A stretch of DNA of 64,000 nucleotides from Panonychus citri (Eukaryota; Arthropoda; Arachnida; Trombidiformes; Tetranychidae), in NCBI RefSeq assembly GCF_014898815.1, contig NW_026515408.1, positions 124,001-188,000 on the forward strand. The letters run 5' to 3'. Shown here in pieces: positions 25,701 through 36,989 of this stretch; positions within the stretch are counted from its first letter, which is position 1, and every line of letters begins with the position of its first letter. The position numbers and the translations under genes were made by a program. The notes beneath the pieces are model-generated. The model did not search any database. It was not told where the DNA came from and was given only the letters and a program-made list of their open reading frames with translations.

Positions 25701-28700
25701 GATCACAATGATTATGTAAATTAAGTTGTCTTGAAACTTTTTTGTCTTTTTTTCATCGTATTTACATTGTATTGAGTTTACATTGATCGTTATCATCAAA
25801 AACATAATCAAACTTAAATATTTGATTATCATTTAACTTTGGGCTTTACTTTATCTCTTGCAATCTCAATTCATGATTCTGATTCTTATCTCTCTACATT
25901 ATCGTCAGAATTTTCAATTCCCCATGAATATATTGATAATATGGATACATAGTGTAGAAGAAGATACAAAAATAAACTAAACTTTGTCTTCTTAAAACTC
26001 AGCATTTACTTTTGGGTAAAGTAAAAAACATCATCACCTGAATACCCTCCTTTGTATTCAAGTGTATTTACCTTATCCTTTTCCATGTCTATGTGAATAA
26101 CTGTGAGTGTGTATATTATGATGATTAACATACTCACCAATCTCTTTCAACAAGAAAATAATAACAAAAGTTCAGTATTCATCTTATCTTGTCAAAAATG
26201 AACGATTCCTCATGAATATAATGGTGATAACTTACAACTCGATGGACTCAAGATAATACAATGTTCAGGTAAAATACATGAGTCAAAATATTAATCTAAA
26301 TATTCAGATTGCATACGAAAAGTACACAATAAAGTGAGTAGATAAGGTGAATTTTAATTCAGTTCCAGAAGATTGGATGATTATCATGATGAAAAATTGA
26401 GATGAAAATGATATGAGAATTTTTTTTCCAACTGGAACTTGTAAATACAACTTTTTTTTGCATTCGATAACAAATGAGAAAACCTATTGAAAATACATCA
26501 TGTAATATTCACCCTGAGGCGATGTTTGCATGGAAAATGAATATTTATTCTGGACTATTATCTGTATCTCACTCTGTTAAAGGTGATTATCATCATCTCA
26601 TGACCATGATGATAATGATTATCAAATAAACCTCCTGACAACAATAGACACTTAGCCTGAAAGGTTCAACAGGAATTCCTTATTAACACTTATTATTATC
26701 AAGCTTAATGTTTGTGTTACCATGAAAAACTATCATGATTCATATTCACATTCATAATATTTTGTATTATCACAATGATTTCAAGGATTTCATGATAACT
26801 AACAGAATAATTAAATTTACCATAATAATCTTGATTCTTAGTTTATCTTGTTATCGTCATTTACTTTTCACTCAAGGATTTAGATAATTTCTGAGCCTCT
26901 GAAGATGCTCAGAACTTTCCCTTTTCCCTTACATTGAATGATTTTGATGCTGAACTGAAAATCATGATGTTGCCAATTTTTTAGCCAGATAATAATGGTA
27001 TCTCTTCATGAGAGTATCACGGTGACATTGAAATCCGAGAAGTACAAAAAAAAGTTCTGGGTCCCTGATAATTAGACAGCCATGATTACCATTGAGTTGC
27101 AAGTTCAAGTGTTGAGTTAACTTTTCAACAGCTTAATGATACAGCTAATTGATTAGTGTATAAGTGAGTTAATTGATTTTTTTTGGTTAATTGTTTCTAA
27201 ATGTTCAGTTTCTGCCATTTTCATGATGCGATTTCTGGTTTCATGTTTGTTTACTTTTCCAATTCAGCAAAAAAAAAACAATTTCTTTAGTTTTGTCAAG
27301 TGACAACTGTCATTGAAGATATTATATTAATGCTAACTGATTTTTTTTTCACTGGTTGTATTTTTTTTCCTCCGCCGACTTGATATGGATCAAGTCGGTG
27401 GTAAGATTTGGTGATGATTAACATGGGAAATGAAAATGTAGTTGGAAATGAGTGGAAATGAAACATTGAAATCGGTGCCAAGAAGATGAAAGGTAAATTC
27501 ATGATGAGACATGATGATTATCATTTGAACATATATCATGATGAAGATAATGTGATGATGATGTATGGGAGTTGAAGATGAGGATGAGGATGAAAAGGAA
27601 ATGAATTGGAATATAAATGAAAGAGTTATCAACAATTTCTACATCAACTCTTTCTCTGTATCACTTTCTTTTTCGATGATTCTCATGAAATTCGATCAAT
27701 ATTTGTTCATAGATAGAGTTTCATCTTCTCATGATAATCTGTTGAACTTGATGGTACATATGATGATTTTATCTTCCATCAATTGATTAGCAATTGATTA
27801 GTTTTATCATCATCATCGAAAATTTTTCAGAAATAAAACTAACTGAAAGTTGAACATTTCATGCTCAGAATAAACCTGAATACCTTTGAGGCTTATTCTG
27901 ATTATCATGAACTGAATTCACTGTTTCTCATCATTAATATAATTCTGATTATCATGATAATCAGTCTCTTGTAGTTTATAATTGGAGAAAGAGAAAGAAA
28001 AAAAAATTCGAAAAAAACAAACACATGAAAAATGAGTTTACTTTTTTGTTCCTTCTCATTCAGAATCAGAATTTCTCTCTCTCTCTCTTTCTCTTTCTCT
28101 ATTTAGATTGTTCCACTGGGTGGAATCAGAGTGGAACAAAACTACAGAAATAAAAAATTCGAAAGATAGAACATGAAGGAAAAAAAATTCGACAAAAAAG
28201 AAGGTGAGCTTCCAACGTGAGGAAAATTTCGCTCTGAGATAATCTCACAAGTTCGTTAGTACATCAGCTCGATAGTTCTGAACTTTTCTGTCCTTCGACC
28301 TAATATCTTATTCGACACCTAAACTCTAGAGAAATGATCTTCGAGTTTATTGTGAGCTTATTAATTGTTAAAACTTTTTCTTTTATTCTGACAATTAATC
28401 TATGCGAGTATTAGATTGATTAATTAATTATTTAGATGTTTGATTGTTGTTAATCCTTGACACTCAATTGGTGATCATGGTGATAGTTTCACTTGAATGA
28501 GACTTGAATGAACAATTTGTTATTAATCTAATAATTAGAGTTAACAATTAACTCACAATCTATCAACACATTGATCATCTTGATTACAACTTTTACATAT
28601 TAATGATTATCCAACTTACTAATTAACTGAAACTATTAATAGTAACAATTAACAATCATGTTCTGTATTATCTTCAATTGGTTGTTCAATTGTAATTTGA

Positions 28701-31700
28701 TTGTTACTGTTAAAACACACTGGTTGTAGATCTCATTAAGATTTATGTAATTAACCTAATTATCATTCAATTGATGTTTACCTGATCCACTACTTGTGAT
28801 TATTAATTGTGAACAAATAAAAACCAATTTTAAATTGTGATTAATTTGGTTGAGGATTTTGTGGTTTCATTGATTAAAGGATTAATTTTGTATTGATATG
28901 ATTACTTAAATTTTCAAATTAAATCAATAGTTACAATATATTTGAACGGTAATCAAGTTGATACAATTTTACCAATGATTAGCAATCGATAATGAACTTT
29001 GTTGATTCAACAATTAAGACAAAATCGGTTTGATTAAAAACAAACAACCAATAGTTGATTTGATTTTGTGTTTTTCACTTGATTGTTAGCTGATAAAACC
29101 GATTACTTAATTATTTGGTAACCTGGAAAAAAAACTAATTAGATTTGGTTGATTGTTACAATCATTAATTTATTACCAACATGGAGATAATTGAACAATT
29201 ATCATTACTAATCAATGGATGCTCTAAGTTAGATTAGTAGAGAGGAAGAAGAGAAAAAAGTTTCTCTTTGATCTCTCATTTATTTCCATGGGTTTTTGAT
29301 TGTGTTTCAATCAATTAATTGTATTTTCACTTGTAAATTGCAATAGTTTGAAAAGTGATTACAATCAGTCATCAATTTGCAAATTCAAGTGTCAAAAGTG
29401 ATGATGATGAAGGTTAATATCGTTTTCATCAATTCTGTTTCCGGTTTCAGTCTTTTTACCAAACTGATGATACCCTGGAGACACATTGACTTCCTCTTCA
29501 GGGTTGACATTATGTCTGTTTACATTTAACTAATAAAATCAATATTGCAATGACAATACTAATGAACCAGATGATGATGATGATGATGATGATAACTGTT
29601 AATATTGTAAACAGTTAATCACAATCTCTCAATCAGATTAAAAAATATAAAAAAGTCAAAGCTTATTATCAGCTAATCATTTTAAAATCAAATGGTATTA
29701 TTATTGAGCTGAAAGTTTTATTTGTTTGCAAATTTCAAACTTTTAACAAAAATAACATTAAATTCAGATTATCATGGTAATCATGATAATCTAGCAATGA
29801 GGGATCAAATTTATGGACAATTTGATTGTAACCATTAAAAAACTCTGATTGTTTATTATTAGTATTTTGTTTTTTTATTTGCCTGATTGAGTTAATAATT
29901 TCAACCATTGGTAAAACCATTAAGCTAAATTGTTTATCCTTTGCAAATACACAGGATACGAAAGCAATTGCAATTTTTACCTTTTGTTTTGCTGCTTTAT
30001 TGGGTAATAATATTTTTCTCTGTGCAATAAATAAAAGGTAGAATTGGATTTGCAAATTAAATTTAACAATTGGAAACATCATTTATGTATCTGGCCAATC
30101 GATTTGGTCTTGTATTTTGTTGTACCGTTTGAAATGGTGAAATTATTCAACCTCAATGTTGTTTGGGTAAAGAAAAATAATGAATCTACTTGATCTCGAT
30201 TTTATTTTATTTTTTTCTGTGTGTCTAATCCTCTTGATTTTGCATTATCCTGGGTGAAAATGCAATCAGGGTGAAATTCAAGGGAAATTTTTTGGTGATG
30301 GTGGAGAGTGGAAAATGTAAGAATAAGGTTAAGGTCGCAGATGGGTGATGATGAGGGAGGGAAAGTAAAGGCTGCGGGAAAAAAGGTCAACATCAAGTTC
30401 AGTGGAATGATGATGAGAATCGTAGGGAGTGGGTGGAAATTCAGGAGAGAGAAAGAGAGAGAGAGAGAGAATAAGACCCGGGCAAAGTGGGTGGGTATTA
30501 ACTGTAAACTGATGATGATGAGGAAGAGTGAAAAAAATCGAGGCCTGGGAGGGGGCGAGAAGTGATGAAGATGCTCGAATGTAGGTCATACGAGTTCGCT
30601 CAGTCTCTATTACTGTTTACTGAACAAATAGATTCATCGGAATGATGAAAATGAGCAGAATGAGAAACAGACAATTGAAGATAAAAGATGATGAAAAGAG
30701 AGAGAGAGAGAGATGATAAATCTTCCTCATAATCTGATAAAATTCATGTTTCAATGGAAAAGATGTAAAAAAAATAGTTGCAAATATCAACCTAATGATG
30801 ATGATGATTAGCAATTAATGCAACCAATTTGTGCTGAAAAAAAAATCATCATGCAATCTTAATTATCTATTGCAACAATTAACTTTTCTATTGGAAATTG
30901 TGATGGGATTAAATTAACTTGCACAGATTTGATATAAAATCCAATTGATTGTATCAGTTTGATTTCACTTATATTTATCCTGATCAATGATCATCAACTT
31001 AATTAACTGTCAATAGTGATAATGATTGTTCAATTGATTTCCAACAATAAATGATTGCACCAAAAAAAATATATCAAATCAAATCAAATATAAATTATAT
31101 TTACAGTCAATCAAGATCACTATCAAATTGCGATAAAATTAACACAATTAACCTGAAAAGATGATAACAATTGACTGTGATTTAATAGTAATCATAAAAA
31201 AAGAGAGACTTATATCAGTTAATGAACATTATATGCTGACAATTAGCAATAAACATACACATAATTAAGACACATCCATTAATAAAAAGTAATGTGATGT
31301 TAATACAGTTTCTAGTTTTATGATTGTTGATTGTTGATTGCAGTTAATTGTTTGGAAGGTCAATAAAATATGATCAATGATGAAATGTTAATTGTGAATA
31401 CAAACTACTTACTCTCGGTGCCATTCATAAATTGCTTCAATATTGCCAAAGATAATTTTATCCTTGCCATTTTTTAAATCATCAGGAACCGTTGGCTCAT
31501 CTCTTTTAATTGCTTCAATATAACCTTCAACAATTAAGCCCAAATCTTTAACGTAATCACGTTCAGTTTCAACCAGCTCCCGTAAAGCGTAATTGCGTTT
31601 AATTAAAGCCTTTTCCCGTTCACTATTAACTTCATCATCAACTAATTGTGTTGGTGAAACAATTGAATCACTGGTTTCATTATTATTACTATTGTTGTTA

Positions 31701-32374
31701 TTATCAATTGTTGCTGATGATTCAATTGTTGTTGTTGTTGCTGCTGTTGATTGGGGTAGTGGTGGTGTTAATGGGGTTGTAGGTTGATCAGTTTGCTTTG
31801 ATTGTTGATTAATTGTTAAAGGAAGTGGTGAATTTGATGAAGATGCTGCTGAGGTTTGGGAAGGTGATTTATCCTCATCAATATTTTCAAAATCACCGAT
31901 CACTTGTTGTGTTGAGTTAATTGTTAATTTTTCAATTGAATTTGAAATTGAATCACTAATTATCTCAGGTAATTTCACTATTAATCCAAGTGGATTTACA
32001 CTTTCACTAATCACTTGAAAACTTTTCCCCTCTGAAGATAAACTTGGCAATTTATCATCATCTTCAGAGATTATCTCTCCAACTGTACCTCTTAAAAGTC
32101 CGATGGTTGGACCTGGAGTGACCGGAAATTTACCTTTGGTATCAATTAATATCTCGGGACTTGGAAGGTCAAGAGATTTTGATTTATGGGCGGAAGTGAG
32201 GAAACTGTTTGACCGATCAGCTGATGTTTCTGGTAAGGGTGTGGTTAGATTGAGTAATCTTCTCGTTGTTCCCAAAGATGAAGATGAAGATGAACCAGGT
32301 GATTTAATTAAACTTGACTCATCCTTTGATCCTGATGAGGATGAAGTTGATGAGTTTCCTTTAACATCGTCTTT
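13831..32374 (-). CDS. Rho guanine nucleotide exchange factor, Trio/Kalirin GEF2 type
   Basis: Four exons: 32374-31413, 20018-19859, 16043-15376 and 14968-13831 (stop at 13833-13831); phases agree at every junction. The DH domain starts late in exon 1 (RNYALRELVETERDYVKDLG), crosses exon 2 (RRLNMYVVYCQNKSKSEYIV) and ends in exon 3 (LLIKPVQRIMKYQLLL, NDMMNVSRLQGFDGK). The PH domain fills the rest of exon 3 and ends at LRALQSPIAYQKE. These motifs match the second GEF unit of Trio/Kalirin and p63RhoGEF, which activate RhoA-class GTPases. The junction of exons 3 and 4 gives KEVSAPELGSLWNPSL, followed by a Ser/Thr-rich tail of about 370 residues with no recognised domain. Exon 1 has about 255 disordered codons before the DH and no in-frame Met, so the start lies further upstream (see 35849-35884). 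No spectrin, SEC14 or first GEF unit of full Trio is seen. Confidence 0.9.
16044..19858 (-). other. RhoGEF intron, 3.8 kb
   Basis: It separates the exon ending at 19859 (donor GTAAGT at 19858-19853) from the exon starting at 16043 (acceptor AG at 45-44 of the 16 kb region). From about 16.5 kb on it is rich in TCATGAT, TTCAGA and CTCTCT words. Several short open frames occur (17919-18200, 18510-18809, 18991-19272) but look like chance. Confidence 0.6.
22675..22715. repeat. (CT)20 microsatellite
   Basis: An uninterrupted CT dinucleotide run of about 41 bases, the longest of the many CT/GA tracts in the window. It lies within the 11.4 kb RhoGEF intron. Confidence 0.9.
29570..29593. repeat. (GAT)n microsatellite
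   Basis: An uninterrupted run of about eight GAT units in the 11.4 kb RhoGEF intron. Shorter GAT/ATC runs occur at 3369-3386, 9415-9435 and 34693-34710. Confidence 0.85.
29735..30082 (-). other. 115-codon open reading frame inside a RhoGEF intron
   Basis: ATG-ATG at 30082 to TGA at 29735. The frame starts MMFPIVKFNLQIQFYLLF and later reads KAAKQKVKIAIAFVSCVF. It is long for 30% GC DNA and mixes residues in a protein-like way. I recognise no family and see no flanking splice or promoter signal that would settle it. It could be chance, a nested gene, or an alternative exon. Confidence 0.15.
30300..30600. other. GC-richer, purine-rich island in the 11.4 kb intron
   Basis: About 300 bases of clearly higher GC than the flanks, with GGGAGGGA, CCCGGGC and GGAGGGGGCG words. 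Frames of 85-86 codons are open on both strands, as expected from strand-biased composition. It could be an internal promoter or the first exon of a short RhoGEF transcript. Confidence 0.3.
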
Positions 32375-35300
32375 CTGTTTATATTCAAGGTGAGAGAGAG
32401 AGAGAGAAAAGAAATTCGGTTCATGAAAATATTACATGAGGATTAATATGATTATCGTGATTGTTTAATGTTTATATTACAAAGATGACGATGATGATTA
32501 GGATGGAAAAAGATAAATAAAGTAAATTGATGATGATAAGAAAGAGAAATCAATTTTATCGATTAATTATATCAACTTAATATTCATTCATTCATCTCAA
32601 TCTGATTATCATCAAGTAAATTAGCATAAGAATCAATGGAAATGAATTAAGATGAATTCAGTTTTTCTTTATCAATGAATCATTTTGATATTTTTCATGA
32701 TCAACATGATGATTGTTTTTGGTCATCTTGAGTGGCTTATGGTGGGTCAACATGTAGTAAAGATTAAGAAACTGAAATGTGTCACTTTAAGATTAAAATT
32801 ACTCACTGATAAGTTTAACATGACATTTCAGATAAAGAAATTAAATTAAACAATTTACGATTTAGTTAAACTTATTGGATTAAGTTGATCACTCTTTTAG
32901 TTTTTATATTAACATTTTGTTTCCTACTTCAAAATAGATTAAGTTTTCATAAGTATTAGTAATTCATTATTTATGATCATTAATAAACAATTAAGCTTTT
33001 TGTTGATAATCTAATTTGGTTTATCGTTTAAAAAGGTAAATGGTTAAGAAACAAAAGAGGCAACAATTAATTGTGTTGATTGATTAGTTGATTATAATAC
33101 ATTAAATTTATGAGATAACATTGTCAATGTTAATGTTGCAAATCACTTAATTGATTGTTAATATTATTGATACATTGATGTATTGGATTTAATTTGATTG
33201 TTGGTTAAAATCATTCACCGATTTATGATCAACTTTGATGACTTTTGATCTAATTTTGGGAGTAATTTAAGATTAGAGATAATTATTTTTCTCTAATTAT
33301 GATTAAAGGATTATTTTGATTCTGTGATTCGTAAGCAAATTAATGATGATTACGATTATTAATTCAGTTCTGAAAAGTAATTCATGAGAAAAAGTTACAA
33401 ACTAATTGACAAATTCAATAGATTTTAATGATTCTCTCGAGAAATTAAGTTTTTTTTTCACTTTCATTTTATTTTTTGACTTATAAACAAAGAAGATGAT
33501 TATGGTTACGTTGAAGATTAAGATGATGACGAGGATGAGGATGGAGATTGAGACTAAGGTGGATGAAGAGATGATGTTTGGCTCAAGTTCTGACGAACAG
33601 ATTTTTCTTGGTCCTCTTTAAATTCTGACATTTGGTTTCCAAAGGAATCCTTTTGGGAACCATAATTCCTGATGATATTTTTTTCCATCTTATCGCCATT
33701 AATAGGTCATCCTTATCATCCTAATCATTATCATCATTATCACGATAAACATCATGATAATATTTGTTTTCTGTTTCTCTTTTTTTTTCATCTTCTTTAC
33801 TAATCATTTTCTATCATCATTAACAAGTTGATAGTATCATTAGTCCTTTTACTTATTGTTCAGGTCTCTCGTCATCATTATCATTATCATCATGAGCTTA
33901 GCATCCTCATCACCATGTGAGTATCATAATCATCGTCTTATTCATTATCAAACAAACTTTGACACTTTGGAGATAAAAAATTCTGGGTTAAAAAAGTGAT
34001 CACTTATTTTTAGATTTTTTTTTCATCTTCCTTTTTTTATCATCCTTATCTTCATCCATCATGTCAAAGGGATTATCTTACTCTCTCTCTCTGCTATTTT
34101 TTATCTGCATCTATTTCAAAGTCTCTGTTAATCATAATCAGGTCATAAAAACAAAACAACAAAAGTTAAATCATTTTCCTCATTCAATGAGTTGATCATC
34201 TAATCAACTAATTCTGAAGATAATCTGATCATAACCTTTTTAATTGCTTGTTAATTTTATCTCAACCTTAACAATGACAATCATTTCATGAGAATAATAA
34301 TAATAACTCAAAGTCATGGTTCTGAATAAAAGACAGAGATTGAAATTGAAAGAATTTGAATTGGAATCTGAGTTGTTGAATCTAAAAAGAAAATGATAAA
34401 ATTTGAATGAAAATTTTTGATCGAAAAATGAAATATAAGAAATAAAAAAGTTCTCATCTAAATTGATATGAATATTGTTTCTCTTCTTCTTTCTCTACCT
34501 CTTTCTTCATCATCTTCTTTATCTTCATCTCCATGTAACTGTCAATTTCAAGGTTATTAAGTTGAATTGAAGAGAAAAGGAAAATAATAACATTTTGTTA
34601 ACTTCCAATGAAGGAAAAGAATAAGAGAAAAGAACGAAAAAGAAAACAAAATAATTCCAATTTTCAATAACATCAATTTCCTCCTCTTATCATCATCATC
34701 ATCATCATCTTCTTATTCTTCGCCGTCGTTTTCGTCATCATCATGATAATCATTTTAATTCTCTCCAAAAGAATATGAAAAAAAAGATAATAGAGAAAAA
34801 ATCATGTTCGAAAATACTATTACAATGAATAGAACTTAAATTCGAGGTAACAAGTGGTTGTACTTTAAAACAATCGAACTTTGTCTTTGATCATCTTTAC
34901 AATTCCATGACAATTAATCAACAATTCAATTTGCAATCAATTGATTGTCAAGAGTTACTTCCAGTTTGTGAGCGGGAGAAAGAAAATTAAATCGATTCAG
35001 TTTAATTTCAATCGATAAATTTAATCAACTGATAACATGTTCATTCATCATTTATGTTTGGCTTGATTAACTAGAGACAATTAGACAATTACTAATTGAT
35101 TTAGGAAATTATTTATTTAAAGTTTATTTATTACTCTAAATCTAAAATAGTAGCAATCAATTGATTGATTGTGATAATTAAAGACTTGAATCATTATCAA
35201 ATTATTTTAGTTTACTTGATTGTATTGGATTAATATTAGCAGATGAGTAACAATTTAGATTACTAAACATTGGTATTATTATTAATTCATTTGGTTTGAT

Positions 35301-35848
35301 TGTATCAAATTAACTAAATTGTCTTCTCATTCAAATTGTTGATGAAATTGTTTTTGACATAATCTTGATTGTTGTCATATGGAAAATTAACTTTTCAAGA
35401 TGTTAATCAAAGCTAAATTGTTGACCCGTTAATCTTAATTGTTTATCGTGAAAACTGTTTCTCACCTTCAACAATTAACCTTGTCAAATATATGGATATT
35501 GTAAATCAACAGTTAATCATAATTATAATTATAATCATCATAATCTTAATCATCTTCAATCAAATTGCTATTATATTAACAACGTTAATACCTTCAACTT
35601 TCACTTGGCTTGTTAATTGTTGATATAATTAAACGTAAATTATATTACTTACAAACTAATTACTATTACCTTGCTAATTTATGATATATCAAAGTTAATT
35701 AATCAAGTTGAATGTCACCTTAATCAAGGTTAATTTAACTGATTTTAATTTGTTTACTTACCAATTGAGTTAAAAAAATTTTTGTTTTTTTTTGGTCAAT
35801 TGATTAACTTGATTAAATTGAATCGATTTAATTGTTTAATTGACTTAC
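32375..35848 (-). other. Upstream region of the RhoGEF gene, probably its first intron
   Basis: A CT tract on the minus strand at 32394-32406 and an AG at 32376-32375 form the acceptor for the exon starting at 32374. Beyond it I see no exon with domain similarity. ATC/GAT and CT simple repeats are frequent up to about 34.8 kb, then the sequence returns to the TTAATTGTT style. Confidence 0.4.
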
Positions 35849-35884
35849 CTGTTTTTTGAATATTTGATTATAAATTTTCTTCAT
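35849..35884 (-). CDS. Candidate first coding exon of the RhoGEF gene
   Basis: The minus strand reads ATG followed by 11 codons (MKKIYNQIFKKQ) and then a near-perfect donor (CAG then GTAAGT at 35848). It ends in phase 0, the phase required by the exon at 32374, and would supply the missing initiator Met, giving a 987-residue protein. Support is only splice-site strength and phase; other donors nearby (for example around 35754) are not excluded. Confidence 0.3.
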
Positions 35885-36623
35885 TGGTCATGTAACAATT
35901 AGAATTAGATTGGTTAACAATCAAAAGGAATAACGTTGATCACTTTTTCCTCAACACAAACAATTAAAAGTAGAAATCAATTTCTCTTTGGATTTAACAA
36001 TTTAAGACAACAAGAGGGGAAAAAAGCCAATTAACTGATTATAATTTCGAGTTGAATTAAATTTTTAATTACTAAGACTTGTAGATTTGCACAATTAATG
36101 ATTATAATTTTACTCTTCTTTTTTGTTGTATTACTTTTAATCCAATTGTTTGTAATTAAAGATTCACATTATCAAATAGATTTTGTTATTATCACAAATT
36201 GTAAGTGGTTGTTGATTAACGAATCAATTGTTAACCATTATTGTATATTAATCATCATTGATTAACTGTATTCAAGTAGATTTGTTGATTGTTAACAGTG
36301 TTGTTTCTTTTTACTTCTTCTCCTTCTGTTAATTGTCAAAGAAATTCAATTGTGAAAAGTTAATTGTGACGAAAAAAAAACTGAGAGAATATTTTTTTAC
36401 TCCAAAATAGAAATGAAAAATTTTCACTTGAAAGATTTTGTTGTTTCCTCTCGTAAAGAGATGATGATACAAATAGAGAAGAAGAAGAAGAAGAAGAGAG
36501 TCAATGATGATAATGTTGATGATGTAAAAAGATGAACATGCTCATGAAATTCATGGAACGATAAAACAGAGTCTGAGCTGAAATGAGAAAAATAAAAAAC
36601 TTTCAACTAACGATAACAATTAG

Positions 36624-36700
36624 TTAGTCGATCGACCGGCGGCTGGAAGAATCAGCGCCATCTCTTGTTGGAAATTCTCACTTGGCGCATGCGCAAAAGA
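36624..36700 (+). promoter_or_regulatory. CpG-bearing promoter region of the poly(A) polymerase gene
   Basis: In otherwise AT-rich DNA this patch holds CGATCGACCGGCGG, the element AGCGCCATCTCTTG (36654-36667; reverse strand CAAGAGATGGCGCT) and the palindrome GCGCATGCGC (36685-36694), followed by A. The palindrome matches the NRF-1 site consensus (YGCGCAYGCGCR) except at the first base. It lies 290-370 bases upstream of the start codon at 36990, a likely distance for a promoter. Confidence 0.55.
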
Positions 36701-36989
36701 GATTCGGTTAATCTGTTTAATTTTGTTTCTCTTTCAGCTGATTAATGATTAAACCTTTTGTTTTTTTTTAATCTTAATCATTAATGTTTTGACCCTCTAA
36801 TCAACTGGTCCAAGTTTTCTTACCTTCTAATTGTTTGCCTGTGTTGGTCTCTTCTATTTCTTATACATTCATCTTAATTTACCTCTGTTTCCAATCCCTT
36901 CAAGTTAATCATCTTCTTTGGGTCTTCATCTCATTTGAGTTTATTTTTTTTTTGTTCTTTCATCCTCTTAGTTTGTGTGTTTATCCATC

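Larger units (their letters stand above)
20019..31412 (-). other. RhoGEF intron, 11.4 kb
   Basis: It runs from the GTAAG donor at 31412 to the acceptor AG at 20020-20019. I see no DH, PH or other domain exon inside it. It contains a long CT microsatellite (22675-22715), a GAT run (about 29570-29593), a 115-codon minus-strand frame (29735-30082) and a GC-richer purine island (about 30300-30600). Word usage changes near 21.25, 22.1 and 28.35 kb. Confidence 0.6.
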
